From contig NZ_FWFX01000001.1 in NCBI RefSeq assembly GCF_900172335.1, forward strand, positions 248,001 through 312,000: a stretch of 64,000 nucleotides of DNA, read 5' to 3'. Position numbers and translations under genes: made by a program. This DNA comes from Roseovarius albus (GTDB lineage Bacteria; Pseudomonadota; Alphaproteobacteria; Rhodobacterales; Rhodobacteraceae). The notes under the pieces were generated by a model. The model saw only the letters and a list, made by a program, of their open reading frames with translations. It did no database searches and had not been told where the DNA came from. Shown here piece by piece: positions 15,026 through 24,655 of the stretch. Positions within the stretch are counted from its first letter, which is position 1. Every line of letters begins with the position of its first letter.

Positions 15026-17257
15026 ATGACGTCGGAACCTCACCACGAACCCTTTATTCGTAACCCAGCTGCTGCTGACCTGGTCTGGGACGCTTTGGAA
15101 GCGCTCTCGGAAGGGATCGCGGTGTATGATGCAGACTATCGGCTGGTGACCTGCAATCAGCGATATGTTGATATGTTTCCTTTGATTGGCGATCTGATTG
15201 ATCGAGGCGCTGCGTGGGAGGACCTGTTGAGGGCAGGAGCCGAACGCGGCCAATACCGCAAAGCCTTGGGGCAGACCGAGGCGTGGATCGAAGGGCGCTT
15301 GCAAAATGGCGTGCCGGTCGGTGAGACACTCGAGATTGAACTGACGAACGGTCGTATCTATCAGGTACAATTCAGTGCCACCAAGAACAACGGTTTTGTG
15401 GTCGCGAATACAGATGTCACTGAACGCCGGAAGGCCGAAGTGGCGATGCGTGAACGTGAAACATTGCTTGCCACAGTGCTTGAAGCAAGCCCTGTGGCTG
15501 TTGTCATGGCGCGGCAAGGCGATGGGAAGATCCGATACCGTTCACCAGAAGCATTTCGTTTGTTTGGTCATACGGAGAGTGCAACGGAACATTATCTGAA
15601 CCAAAAGGATCGGCGGGACTATGTCGCTGCATTGGTAGCAGATGGTCAAGTTGATGATTACCGGGTCGCCTTGAAAGATGCGAGCGGTGCGCCCCGACCA
15701 ACAGCCTCGTGGGGACGGTTGATCGAGTTTGAGGACGACACTTATGTGGTGACCGCAATCATGGATCTTAGCGCCCAGCAGGAACGTGAGGACATGATCC
15801 GGCAGGTGTTGGAGGCTTGTCCCGCCCCCATTCAGATGACGAATGCTCACACGGGTGAAGTATTGTTTAGTAGCCCGGAAACCATTGCCTTGTTTGGACG
15901 GGTGGATAGCGCCAAACGGTTCTATGTTGATCCGAATTCGCGCGAGAACTATCTTAGAAAGCTACGCAAAGAAGGGTTCATTCAAGAGTTCAAGGCGCAG
16001 TATTTCAATGCCAACGGGGAGGCCTTCTGGGGCGCGGTTTCAGCACGCTTAATCGAATACAACGGCCAAGAAGTGATCGTGTCCCACACTCGGGATCTGA
16101 CCGAACAGCTGCGGATTGAGGCCGAGTTGTCGCAGCAACAGGACCAGTTGTATCAGAACGACAAGATGTCGGCGATGGGGGAACTGCTGGCCGGAGTGGC
16201 GCATGAGTTGAACAATCCGCTGTCCGTGGTGGTTGGGCATTCACTGATGCTGCGCGAAGATTGTCCGGACCCCGAGATATTGCGGCAGGTGGAAAAGATC
16301 AGCACCGCTGCCGAGCGTTGCGCGAAAATCGTAAAGACATTTCTGACCATGGCGCGGCAGCAGCCGGTCAAAATGCAGCGCGTGGACATCAATGATATTG
16401 TCCAAACGGCTATGGATGTGGCCAGTTATGGAGAGGCGGGTGAAGGATTGGATATGCAATGCCACCTGACGTCAGCGCTGCCCGAGATCTGTGCCGATCC
16501 GGATCAGATCACGCAGGTGGTGATCAACCTGATCCTGAATGCAGAACAAGCCATTCGCGAGAGTGGCCTTGGTGGGCAGATCACGGTTGCCACCGCGCGC
16601 GCTGAAGATGCTAAAACCATTGAGATACGTGTTGAAGATGACGGGCCTGGTATTGCCAAGGATCTTCGAAGTCGTGTGTTCGAGCCGTTTTTTACTACCA
16701 AGGATGTGGGGCAAGGCACCGGGATCGGGCTGGCCCTGTGTCACCGGATCGTCGCGGCTCACAATGGACAGATTTCGCTGGATGCAAGTCCGGACGGGGG
16801 AACCGTTTTTACGATTTTTCTGCCGGTCAAAGAGGCGCAGAGCAAAGTGGACTCTCCGGACGGGGCTGGCAATGCGGCATCGCACATTCGTGTGTTGATT
16901 GTTGATGACGAGGAAGATGTGGCCGAATTGAATGCGGAAATTCTGACGCGTGCAGGCTATGAGGTAGACGTGTTCAACGAGGCGGGGTTGGCGCTCGAAA
17001 CGTTACGTGAGCACGACTATGGTCTGATCTTAAGCGACCTGAATATGCCCGAGGTAGACGGCCGGATATTTTTTGAGACCATAAAACGCGAATTTCCTGA
17101 TATGGTTAATAAAACTGGATTTGTGACGGGGGATACGATGGGCCGATCATCGCAGACATTTTTAGGCGAAGCGCAGCGGCCCTGCATCGAGAAACCTGTG
17201 TCGCCCAAAGAGCTGCGCGCATTTGTCAGCGAGTTGATTGCAAAGGGATCGAAATGA
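15026..17257 (+). CDS. Triple-PAS hybrid histidine kinase
   Basis: A 743-aa cytoplasmic hybrid kinase. It has PAS-like domains at about 20-135, 140-255 and 255-365, HisKA with phospho-acceptor His393 in GVAHELNNPLS, and an ATPase domain (VVINLILNAEQAI, DDGPGIA, GQGTGIGLALCH). A C-terminal receiver from about 620 has phospho-acceptor Asp671 in LSDLNMP. Domains 2 and 3 and the kinase core resemble the kinase at 8390. The frame opens at a GTG three codons earlier (15017), but AGGTG is better placed for the ATG. It overlaps the downstream regulator by 4 bp, so the two form a phosphorelay pair. Confidence 0.9.
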   Translation: MTSEPHHEPFIRNPAAADLVWDALEALSEGIAVYDADYRLVTCNQRYVDMFPLIGDLIDRGAAWEDLLRAGAERGQYRKALGQTEAWIEGRLQNGVPVGETLEIELTNGRIYQVQFSATKNNGFVVANTDVTERRKAEVAMRERETLLATVLEASPVAVVMARQGDGKIRYRSPEAFRLFGHTESATEHYLNQKDRRDYVAALVADGQVDDYRVALKDASGAPRPTASWGRLIEFEDDTYVVTAIMDLSAQQEREDMIRQVLEACPAPIQMTNAHTGEVLFSSPETIALFGRVDSAKRFYVDPNSRENYLRKLRKEGFIQEFKAQYFNANGEAFWGAVSARLIEYNGQEVIVSHTRDLTEQLRIEAELSQQQDQLYQNDKMSAMGELLAGVAHELNNPLSVVVGHSLMLREDCPDPEILRQVEKISTAAERCAKIVKTFLTMARQQPVKMQRVDINDIVQTAMDVASYGEAGEGLDMQCHLTSALPEICADPDQITQVVINLILNAEQAIRESGLGGQITVATARAEDAKTIEIRVEDDGPGIAKDLRSRVFEPFFTTKDVGQGTGIGLALCHRIVAAHNGQISLDASPDGGTVFTIFLPVKEAQSKVDSPDGAGNAASHIRVLIVDDEEDVAELNAEILTRAGYEVDVFNEAGLALETLREHDYGLILSDLNMPEVDGRIFFETIKREFPDMVNKTGFVTGDTMGRSSQTFLGEAQRPCIEKPVSPKELRAFVSELIAKGSK

Positions 17258-17964
17258 CGAGTACGGCTACACTTTTGGTCTGTGATGATGAGCCTGATGT
17301 ACGCGAGATGTTGCAGGAGTATCTGTCGAAACGTGGCTTCGAGATTGTCGCCGCCGCCAACAGCGACGAATTACGCAGTGCCATAGAGACACATCAGATT
17401 GATCTGATTTTGCTGGATATCAATATGCCGGGCGAGGATGGTCTGACCACCTTGCGAGGGCTGCGCAGTGACAATCAGGTGCCGGTGGTCATGTTGACCG
17501 CAGCCGGTGAGGTGATCGACAAAATCGTCGGACTTGAAATGGGCGCAGACGATTATCTGGCGAAGCCGGTTGATCTGCGCGAGTTGGAGGCACGGATAAA
17601 GGCGGTCTTGCGCCGTCAATCAGAGCCAGCATCAGAGGTCATGATGACGGATGCGCCCGAGCGCGCGCCGTTTGGAACGTTCACACTGGACCTGACGGCG
17701 GCGAAGCTGCGCGATGCCGAGGGGCAGGAGGTGGCGCTGACGGCGATGGAGTTTAACCTGCTGGCCCTTTTCGCCCGCAACAGAGGTCGGGTCTTGAACC
17801 GCGACCAGATTCTAGAGCAGGCGCATGATCGCTCCTGGGATCCATTTGATCGCAGCATCGATATACGCATTTCGAGGCTGCGTCGCAAGATTGAGGCCAA
17901 CCCGCAAAAGCCGCAGATCATCAAGACCGTGCGTGGTATCGGGTATATTTACGATCCAGATTGA
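17254..17964 (+). CDS. OmpR/PhoB-family response regulator
   Basis: A 236-aa two-domain regulator: a receiver (1-120) with acidic pocket DDE at 11-13, phospho-acceptor Asp55 in LLDINMPGEDG and Lys in DYLAKPVDLRELEARI, then a winged-helix DNA-binding domain (about 140-232) ending SIDIRISRLRRKIEANP...GIGYIY. It is translationally coupled to the hybrid kinase, which should be its phosphodonor. The related kinase at 8390 lacks its own regulator, so this protein may also serve it (inference). Confidence 0.92.
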   Translation: MTSTATLLVCDDEPDVREMLQEYLSKRGFEIVAAANSDELRSAIETHQIDLILLDINMPGEDGLTTLRGLRSDNQVPVVMLTAAGEVIDKIVGLEMGADDYLAKPVDLRELEARIKAVLRRQSEPASEVMMTDAPERAPFGTFTLDLTAAKLRDAEGQEVALTAMEFNLLALFARNRGRVLNRDQILEQAHDRSWDPFDRSIDIRISRLRRKIEANPQKPQIIKTVRGIGYIYDPD

Positions 17965-17986
17965 TACGCTCAATGTTCCTGTAAAA

Positions 17987-18010
17987 CACCCCGCCTGAAA
18001 CGGGGTGCTT
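17987..18010. terminator. Bidirectional terminator
   Basis: CACCCCG (17987-17993) and CGGGGTG (18001-18007) form a stem with a 7-nt loop. It is flanked by AAAA on the left and CTTATT on the right, between two convergent genes, and so can end transcripts from both sides. Confidence 0.7.
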
Positions 18011-18026
18011 ATTCGTTGTGATGGCC

Positions 18027-19127
18027 TTAGTATTGTCCCTTGTAACCTTTGGCAGACAGCCCGGGAAAGGCGGCAACAGGTACAAGAACCTGTGCGATGT
18101 CGCTGTGGCTATAGGTTGGGCGGTTGGCCCAAAGTACCTTCAGCTTGCGCGGGATCGGGCGTTTGCTCTGACCAACGTAGATCGCCAGCAAGATCAGCAC
18201 CGCACCGGGTAGCAAGCCCGCACCGGGATGTTCGCCCAACAACGTCATGGCAAAGACGATCCCTGCCAGAGGCGAGAAGGAGGTTGCCAGAGAGATCTCA
18301 CCGGGCTTGGCGTGTTTCAGAGCTAGGTTCCATGAAATCTGACCGATGACGAAGACAACCAAGGCGTAGATCCAGACTTGTTTCAACAACACCGGCGACA
18401 GCAGACCACGAAACTGCTCTGGGCCTTGCAGCGTGCAGACAAGGAGGACATAGAAGCCAAGACCCAGAACTGTACGTACAGTGGCAAAGATGCCCATCGG
18501 TACGGTTTTCAGCACCTTGCGTGCCATCAGAGTGGAGCCCATGAAGGTCAGGGTCGCCGCGAAAGCCGCCAGTTCGCCAGGACCAAGGGTGGTGGTGTCG
18601 CAAAAGCCGATCATGACCGAGGCGCCCAGCAGGGCGATTAACCCGGCGATCATAGCTTTCTTGTCGAAGCGTTCCTTCAGGAATAGGCAGGTGGCCATCA
18701 AAAAGAGCGGTGGCTCAATCCGACCAATCAGCACAATGTTGGTGACGGTGGAATGTTCCAATGCAAAAAAGAACAGACCCGGCGTCAGAGCGGATGAGAC
18801 AAAGGCGGAAATGGTCAGCAGCTGCCAGTCCTTTACCGCGAGTTTGCGCAGGTTTGCACGGGTCAGATCTTTGCGAAACAGAAAGACCATCGGTACCAGA
18901 GAGATCAGCGAGCTGAGCACAAACAGGTTGGCAAAGGTGATGGCGTTGGAGCCATCGGCCAAAGGATGGGCCTGACCAACCGAAACCAGACGGCTGGCAA
19001 TGGAATTGGCTGCCGCGTAGCACATCACCGCAATCCATGCGCAGAGCAATCCAATACGGATTGGCATGGGGCCTAAGATTGTAGGGCTTTCCGGTGCGTT
19101 AAAGCGTGTATTTGATGGGGTGCACAT
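18027..19127 (-). CDS. EamA-type (DMT superfamily) permease
   Basis: A membrane protein of up to 366 aa with about ten transmembrane helices in two five-helix EamA halves; a conserved IEPPLFLMATCLFLKERFD stretch closes the first half and SPLAGIVFAMTLLGE begins the end of the second. Members export amino acids or other small metabolites; the substrate is unknown. A Met at codon 21 (19067) is an alternative start that would put the first helix at the extreme N-terminus. The C-terminal 40 residues are soluble. It is monocistronic. Confidence 0.85.
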   Translation of the reverse strand: MCTPSNTRFNAPESPTILGPMPIRIGLLCAWIAVMCYAAANSIASRLVSVGQAHPLADGSNAITFANLFVLSSLISLVPMVFLFRKDLTRANLRKLAVKDWQLLTISAFVSSALTPGLFFFALEHSTVTNIVLIGRIEPPLFLMATCLFLKERFDKKAMIAGLIALLGASVMIGFCDTTTLGPGELAAFAATLTFMGSTLMARKVLKTVPMGIFATVRTVLGLGFYVLLVCTLQGPEQFRGLLSPVLLKQVWIYALVVFVIGQISWNLALKHAKPGEISLATSFSPLAGIVFAMTLLGEHPGAGLLPGAVLILLAIYVGQSKRPIPRKLKVLWANRPTYSHSDIAQVLVPVAAFPGLSAKGYKGQY

Positions 19128-19237
19128 GGCGGGCCTCGATTTCTTGATGCAAGAAACCTAGGGACGCGGTGTTTCAGCCCGATTGCGTGGTTTGTAATTC
19201 AGGGTATCGTTTGTTTCAGGCCCGTATCATGCGTTGG

Positions 19238-20209
19238 TTATTCCGCGTGATGACAGGCCACTTGTGTCACACTTTGCGGCAACTGACGTAGGGCAGGGCG
19301 TTCTGATCGGCATTGTGCATCCGCCATAGGACAACGCGGCGCAAAGGGGCAACCGGGGGGCGGGTTAACCGGATCAGGCAACTCGCCCGGCGTGCGTGGT
19401 TTGTCAAAAGAACCACCTTCCAGCTTGGGGATCGCCTCTAACAAAAGCCGCGTATAGGGGTGTTTGGGATTGGCAAAGAGGTCCTCTGCTGTCGCCAGTT
19501 CCATCACGCTGCCCAGATACATCACCGCCACACGGGTGCCGAAATGTTCAACGACCGACAGATCGTGGGTGATGAAGAGGTAGGTCAGGCCACGTTCGGC
19601 TTGCAGATCCGTCAGTAGGTTCAGGATCTGCGCCTGAATAGAAACATCGAGTGCGGAAATCGGTTCGTCCGCAACGATAAACGCGGGATTTGTGACCAGA
19701 GCACGGGCAATGGCGATCCGCTGGCGTTGACCACCAGAGAATTCGTGCGGCAAGCGGCGTTGCCAGCTGAGATCGCAGCCGGTTGCGCTGAGAACAGCAT
19801 CGACTTGCGCCTTCACCTCCGCTTCGGATTTTTCCGGCATCAGGTGGCGGATCGGCTCGGCCAGTGTTTCAAAGACATTGCGACGCGGGTTCAGTGAGGC
19901 ATAGGGGTTCTGAAACACCATCTGCATGTCGCGCCGGATGGGTTTACGCGTGGCCTCATCCATCTGGTCGATACGTTGGTCTTGGAAGTAGACCTCTCCT
20001 GATGTCGGAGTTTGAAGGCCGATGATGGCACGGCCAAGCGTGGTCTTGCCACAGCCGGATTCGCCCACCACGCAGAAGCTCTCACCGGGTTGGATCGAGA
20101 CATCAACCGAGTTCAGCGCGTGCAGAACTGGCTTTTCCCGGCTCAGAAAGTGTGTTGGCAGGGGGAAATGGACCTGTAAGCCCTTGGTCTCAACAATCGG
20201 TTTGCTCAT
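19238..20209 (-). CDS. Peptide-type ABC transporter ATPase (DppF/OppF-like)
   Basis: A 323-aa ATPase: Walker A GESGCGKTT, signature FSGGQRQRIAIARAL and Walker B FIVADEPISALD. The C-terminal oligopeptide-ATPase extension has the Cys-rich motif GCPFAPRCPMADAQC, which in this group can hold an Fe-S cluster. Its start overlaps the stop of the other ATPase gene by 4 bp. It is the last gene of a five-gene operon reading binding protein, two permeases, two ATPases. Confidence 0.9.
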   Translation of the reverse strand: MSKPIVETKGLQVHFPLPTHFLSREKPVLHALNSVDVSIQPGESFCVVGESGCGKTTLGRAIIGLQTPTSGEVYFQDQRIDQMDEATRKPIRRDMQMVFQNPYASLNPRRNVFETLAEPIRHLMPEKSEAEVKAQVDAVLSATGCDLSWQRRLPHEFSGGQRQRIAIARALVTNPAFIVADEPISALDVSIQAQILNLLTDLQAERGLTYLFITHDLSVVEHFGTRVAVMYLGSVMELATAEDLFANPKHPYTRLLLEAIPKLEGGSFDKPRTPGELPDPVNPPPGCPFAPRCPMADAQCRSERPALRQLPQSVTQVACHHAE

Positions 20210-21174
20210 GATTGAACCTCCGCCTGTTTCAGCGGCGTGTAGCAGGCGACACCGTTGACCAACTCGGGCGCACCGCCTTTGCAGCGGTCGGTCGCGAATT
20301 CACAACGTGGATGATAAGCACAGCCGGAGGGCAAATTCGTGATGGGGGGCATGGACCCGGGGATTTGATACAGTTTTCTGCCGCGTCCAGCATTTTGCGG
20401 CAGCGCCTTGAGCAATCCGCCGGTGTAGGGATGGGAAGGGCCGTCAATGATTTCACGCGTCTTTCCGGTTTCAACGCATTTACCGGCGTACATGATCATC
20501 AGACGTTCGGTCACCTCGGCGACGACACCCAGATCGTGGGTGATCAGGATCAGCGCGACATCGTTTTCGCGGCAGAGCTTGAGGATCAGGGCCATGATCT
20601 CTGCTTGAATGGTCACGTCGAGCGCGGTGGTCGGCTCATCGGCGATGATCAGTTCTGGGTCCGTCAGCAGAGCGATGGCAATCACCACCCGTTGCCTCAA
20701 TCCGCCGGAGAGTTCGTGAGGGTAGGCATCCATTCGGGTTTCAGCTGAGGGAATGGCGACCATCTTGAGCTTATCGACGCAAAGTTTATGCGCCTCTCGC
20801 TTGGATATCTTGCGGTGCGCCTGCAATGTTTCGATCATTTGCACACCGATCGTCAGAACCGGGTTCAGCGTGACCATCGGATCCTGAAAAATCATCGAAA
20901 TGCGGTTGCCGCGAATGTCGCGGATTTGGCGGTCACTAAGCTCCAACAGGTTGGTGCCTTCAAAACTGATTGATCCTTGCGAGATGCGACCGGGTTCGGC
21001 AATCAGATTGAGGATCGCAAAGGCCAGCATGGATTTGCCAGCGCCGGATTCCCCGACTACTCCGAGGCGCTCGCCCTTTTCCAAGGTCAGATTGACGCCG
21101 CGCAGGGCTTCAATCCAGTCACGTTTGCCGCGAGGGAAGGCGACATGTAGGTCGCGCACTTCAAGCATCGCCAT
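20206..21174 (-). CDS. Peptide-type ABC transporter ATPase (DppD/OppD-like)
   Basis: A 322-aa ATPase with Walker A GESGAGKS, signature LSGGLRQRVVIAIALL, Walker B LIIADEPTTALD and the C-terminal GCAYHPRCEFATDRC oligopeptide-ATPase motif. It pairs with the following ATPase as the heterodimeric motor of the importer. It overlaps the permease stop by one base and the next ATPase start by 4 bp. Confidence 0.9.
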   Translation of the reverse strand: MAMLEVRDLHVAFPRGKRDWIEALRGVNLTLEKGERLGVVGESGAGKSMLAFAILNLIAEPGRISQGSISFEGTNLLELSDRQIRDIRGNRISMIFQDPMVTLNPVLTIGVQMIETLQAHRKISKREAHKLCVDKLKMVAIPSAETRMDAYPHELSGGLRQRVVIAIALLTDPELIIADEPTTALDVTIQAEIMALILKLCRENDVALILITHDLGVVAEVTERLMIMYAGKCVETGKTREIIDGPSHPYTGGLLKALPQNAGRGRKLYQIPGSMPPITNLPSGCAYHPRCEFATDRCKGGAPELVNGVACYTPLKQAEVQS

Positions 21175-22082
21175 CAGTCTTCTCCCCGCCGCAGTTTCGG
21201 ATTGAGCACATCGCGCATCCAGTCACCAAGCAGGTTCAGCGCAAGGATGAGCGCAATCAGAACCATGGCCGGATAGAAGGTGATCCACCAGCTGCCGGAG
21301 AAGATCAGCTCGTAACCCGAGCGGATTAACGAACCAAGTGACGGTTTGTCGACGGGCATGCCAAGGCCGAGGAATGACAGCGCTGCCTCGGTCATAATCG
21401 CCTCGGCCACTTGGATGGTCGAGATCACCAAAACCGGAGTCAGTGTGTTAGGCAAGATGTGTTTCCACATGACCTTGCGAGCCGGCAGGCCGATGACACG
21501 GGCGGCATCGACGTATTCTTTGTTCTTTTCGCCCAGCACAGAGGACCGCACGGTCCGGGCATACTTGGGCCATTCGGCGATGCCGATGATCAAAATTAGC
21601 ATGAAAATGGCATAGTCAGCATAGACATTGGCATCAAAGGTGGCGCTGAAGATGGCCAAAACGATAATGGCAATCATCAGGGTTGAGAGCGACATCTGGA
21701 TATCGGCTAGACGCATCAGGAAGGCGTCGATCCAGCCGCCCTTGTATCCGGCGATCAGGCCAAGGGTGACGCCCAGAATGGCTTGAACGATCACGGCGCC
21801 AATGCCGATGAGCAGCGAGATACCGGTGCCATACATGATGGTGGACAGGATCCCGCGGCCTTGCTCATCAGTGCCTAAAGGGAACCGCGCTTCGCCCTCG
21901 TCATGCCAGCTGGGGGGCAGTTCGCTATCCATGATGTCGATCTGCATCAGGTCATAGGGGTTTTGGGGCGCAATGAAGGGGGCAAGGGCCGCCATGAAAA
22001 CGAGAATCAGAAGGACGATGCCAGAACACAGGGCCACCGGATCCGACAGGAACTTCTTAAAGAGGGAGCGCCATGTAATCAT
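21174..22082 (-). CDS. Peptide-type ABC transporter permease (DppC-like)
   Basis: A 302-aa inner-membrane permease with an N-terminal helix, a periplasmic loop containing FPLGTDEQGRGILSTIMYG (typical of DppC/OppC), about five more helices, and the coupling loop YVDAARVIGLPARKVMWKHI that docks on the ATPases. It overlaps the upstream permease gene by 4 bp. Confidence 0.9.
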   Translation of the reverse strand: MITWRSLFKKFLSDPVALCSGIVLLILVFMAALAPFIAPQNPYDLMQIDIMDSELPPSWHDEGEARFPLGTDEQGRGILSTIMYGTGISLLIGIGAVIVQAILGVTLGLIAGYKGGWIDAFLMRLADIQMSLSTLMIAIIVLAIFSATFDANVYADYAIFMLILIIGIAEWPKYARTVRSSVLGEKNKEYVDAARVIGLPARKVMWKHILPNTLTPVLVISTIQVAEAIMTEAALSFLGLGMPVDKPSLGSLIRSGYELIFSGSWWITFYPAMVLIALILALNLLGDWMRDVLNPKLRRGED

Positions 22083-23065
22083 GATTTTGCCCCCGGAAGT
22101 TTAACCATCGGATTAATAAGCGTGTAGACAAAATCAACGACGGTATTCACCACCACAAAGATCAGCCCGACCATGATAATATAGGCGATGATCAACGGGG
22201 TATCGACGCGATTGATGGCCTCAAGGAACATGAAGCCCATGCCAGGCCACTGAAATACTGTCTCAGTCAGGATGGTGTAGGCAATCAATGTCCCGATCAT
22301 CAGGCCACCGACCGTAACTACCGGCAGGAGCGTGTTGCGGAACGCATGAACATAACGCACGCGTCGGGTGCTCAGGCCCTTGGCGCGGGCAAAACGTACA
22401 TAGTCAGTGCCCATAGTTTCCATCATCTCGGCCCGAATCAGGCGGATGAAGAGGGGAAGCATGATGGAAGACAGCGCAATCGATGGCAGGATTAGATGGG
22501 CAAGGCCATCTATCGTAAGCAATCCGGTGTCCCACCCCCATGGGAGGGTTATTGTGTCGCCCCGGCCCGAAGAGGGGAGCCAACCCAGTTCGACCGCAAA
22601 GATCCATTGTAGGAAGATCGCCGTCAGGAATACAGGGACAGAAATACCGACAATCGATCCGGTCATGATGATCCGCGCGAACCAGCTGGTGCGGTTGATT
22701 GCGCAATAAATGCCTGCAGGGATTGAAACGGCAAGGAAGATAACCGTGGCACCCAAGACCAGTTCAAACGTCGCTGGGAATTTACCCAAAATAACATCGA
22801 GCGCAGGGCGTTTGAAGAAATAGGATGTGCCGAGATCGCCTTGCAGCGCATTCCCCATAAAGCGCGCATACTGAGCGAAAAACGGATCATTCAGCCCGAG
22901 TTCGTCGCGCAGGAGTTGACGTTCTGCCTCGGAAACAGATTGGCCGACCAGTTCGCGTAACGGATCACCAAGATTGCCCTGAATGGAAAAACCAATGAGC
23001 GAGATGACAAACATCACGATCACGGCCTGAATCGCACGGCGGATAAGGAAGGCTAGGATATGCAT
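22079..23065 (-). CDS. Peptide-type ABC transporter permease (DppB-like)
   Basis: A 328-aa permease starting with the DppB-type N-terminus FLIRRAIQAVIVMFVISLIG. It has about six helices and the coupling loop YVRFARAKGLSTRRVRYVHA. It is separated from the binding-protein gene by 54 bp containing a strong hairpin that probably lowers expression of this gene and those downstream relative to the binding protein. Confidence 0.9.
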   Translation of the reverse strand: MHILAFLIRRAIQAVIVMFVISLIGFSIQGNLGDPLRELVGQSVSEAERQLLRDELGLNDPFFAQYARFMGNALQGDLGTSYFFKRPALDVILGKFPATFELVLGATVIFLAVSIPAGIYCAINRTSWFARIIMTGSIVGISVPVFLTAIFLQWIFAVELGWLPSSGRGDTITLPWGWDTGLLTIDGLAHLILPSIALSSIMLPLFIRLIRAEMMETMGTDYVRFARAKGLSTRRVRYVHAFRNTLLPVVTVGGLMIGTLIAYTILTETVFQWPGMGFMFLEAINRVDTPLIIAYIIMVGLIFVVVNTVVDFVYTLINPMVKLPGAKS

Positions 23066-23082
23066 TGGACCTGGCAGTATAG

Positions 23083-23108
23083 AGCGGGCCGCTGAAGTGC
23101 GGCCCGCT
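23083..23108. terminator. Intra-operon hairpin between binding protein and permease genes
   Basis: AGCGGGCCGC (23083-23092) pairs perfectly with GCGGCCCGCT (23099-23108) around a 6-nt loop. There is no T-run on the minus strand. In importer operons such hairpins stabilise the abundant binding-protein message and reduce read-through. Confidence 0.6.
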
Positions 23109-23119
23109 TGTGAAAGTTA

Positions 23120-24655
23120 TTATTCGTTGACGACCAGATCACCCAGATAGGGGAAGTTCATCACGTTCAGGACCGGCTCAATCTCAACATTGCTACCGGC
23201 CGCCCAGGCCAGGTCCTGCCAATGCAGCGGAACGTAAGCCGCTTCATCATACAGGATCTTTTCAACTTCCTGCAGCATCTCAGCACGCTTGGCTTCGTCT
23301 GTTTCAGTCAAAGAGGCCAGCGTCAGCTCGTCCACCTTGGCGTTCGAGTAGTTTCCTGAGTTGTACTGCCCACGACCTGTTTCTTCATCCGGTGTCATGG
23401 TCAGGAACTCGTTGAAGTTGGCGCTGTCCTCGGTGTCCGAGTGCCAGCCGATCATCATGATGTCAGCTGCGCGCTCATCGAATTTGGGCCAGTACTGTGC
23501 CTTGGGCATAGTGGTCAGGTCAATGTTGATGCCAATTTTTGCCAGCATTGCGGCAGAGGCTTCACAGATCTTGAAGTCGTTGACGTAGCGGTTGTTAGGG
23601 CACATCATTGTAGCATTAAACCCATCTGCATAACCCGCTTCAGCCATCAGAGCCTGCGCCTTTTCAAGGTCATAGCGTGGGGCCAGATCGGCGTTGTAAC
23701 CCAGATAGCCTTCAGGTGATTGCTGAGCTGCCGCAGTGCCAAAGCCCTTCATGATCTTTTTGACGATGCCTTCATTGTTGATCGCATAAACGATTGCTTC
23801 GCGAACTTTCGGGTTCGCGAGGGCTTCGTTACGGTTTTGGTTGAGCTGCAGCGTGATGATGCGTGTGCCGCTCATGGTTACCAGTTTGGAGTTTTCATCG
23901 GCGTCGATGCGCTCCAGATCTGTTGGGGGCACAGGTGCGATGAAGTCAACGTCGCCTGACAGGAGGGCGGCGACTCGCGTAGGCGCTTCTTTGATTGGCG
24001 TCAGAATCGCGGTTTGTACGTTGCCGGGGCTGTCAGTATCCCAATAATTCGGGTTGCGTTCAAAGACGACCTTCACACCTTGCTCGCGCTCAGTGATGGT
24101 GAACGGGCCAGTGCCAGAAACATTGCTTGAGGCAAAGCTGTCACCGTGTTTGACGATCTCGTCCTGACCCTCGTAGAATTTTTTGTCCATCGGGAAGACA
24201 TAGGTCGCCGTGTGCAGCACCAGCGGGTTTGGACCGGCGGTTTTAACCTCGACTGTATAGTCATCTACCGCTGTCGCGGTTTCCCAAGCAGCAAAGATTC
24301 CTTTGAAATCAGGCGATTCTTTCATCCGGTCAATGGTATACACCACGTCTTCAGCGGTCATGTCATTGCCGGAATGGAACTTTACCCCTTCGCGGATTTT
24401 GAAGCGAACGGTGGTGTCATCAACGCGTTCCCAGCTTTCGGCCAGACGTGGGTCAAAGCCCAGCTCGCTGTTCCAGCGCACCAGCGGGTCAAAGATCATA
24501 TGGCTCAGCTGCAGCGTGCCACCTGAAAGTTGTTCATGGGGGTCCAGCGATACTGGATCAGCGTCATATGCAAATGTCAGTGTCTGCGCCGGGGCGGTTG
24601 TGGCCAAAGCCAATGCCATAGCGGTCGCAGTCGCAAGAGTACGAATGGTTTTCAT
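23120..24655 (-). CDS. Peptide-type ABC transporter substrate-binding protein
   Basis: A 511-aa periplasmic solute-binding protein of family 5. A signal peptide ends ATTAPAQ. It is followed by LTFAYDADPVSLDPHEQLSG, then SWERVDDTTVRFKIREGVKFHSGNDMTAEDVVYTI, the region that defines this family. Family members carry di- and oligopeptides, nickel, opines or other ligands, so the substrate is open. An upstream in-frame Met at 24724 is rejected because the signal peptide begins at 24655, with GGGAGA as ribosome site. It is the first gene of the operon. Confidence 0.9.
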   Translation of the reverse strand: MKTIRTLATATAMALALATTAPAQTLTFAYDADPVSLDPHEQLSGGTLQLSHMIFDPLVRWNSELGFDPRLAESWERVDDTTVRFKIREGVKFHSGNDMTAEDVVYTIDRMKESPDFKGIFAAWETATAVDDYTVEVKTAGPNPLVLHTATYVFPMDKKFYEGQDEIVKHGDSFASSNVSGTGPFTITEREQGVKVVFERNPNYWDTDSPGNVQTAILTPIKEAPTRVAALLSGDVDFIAPVPPTDLERIDADENSKLVTMSGTRIITLQLNQNRNEALANPKVREAIVYAINNEGIVKKIMKGFGTAAAQQSPEGYLGYNADLAPRYDLEKAQALMAEAGYADGFNATMMCPNNRYVNDFKICEASAAMLAKIGINIDLTTMPKAQYWPKFDERAADIMMIGWHSDTEDSANFNEFLTMTPDEETGRGQYNSGNYSNAKVDELTLASLTETDEAKRAEMLQEVEKILYDEAAYVPLHWQDLAWAAGSNVEIEPVLNVMNFPYLGDLVVNE

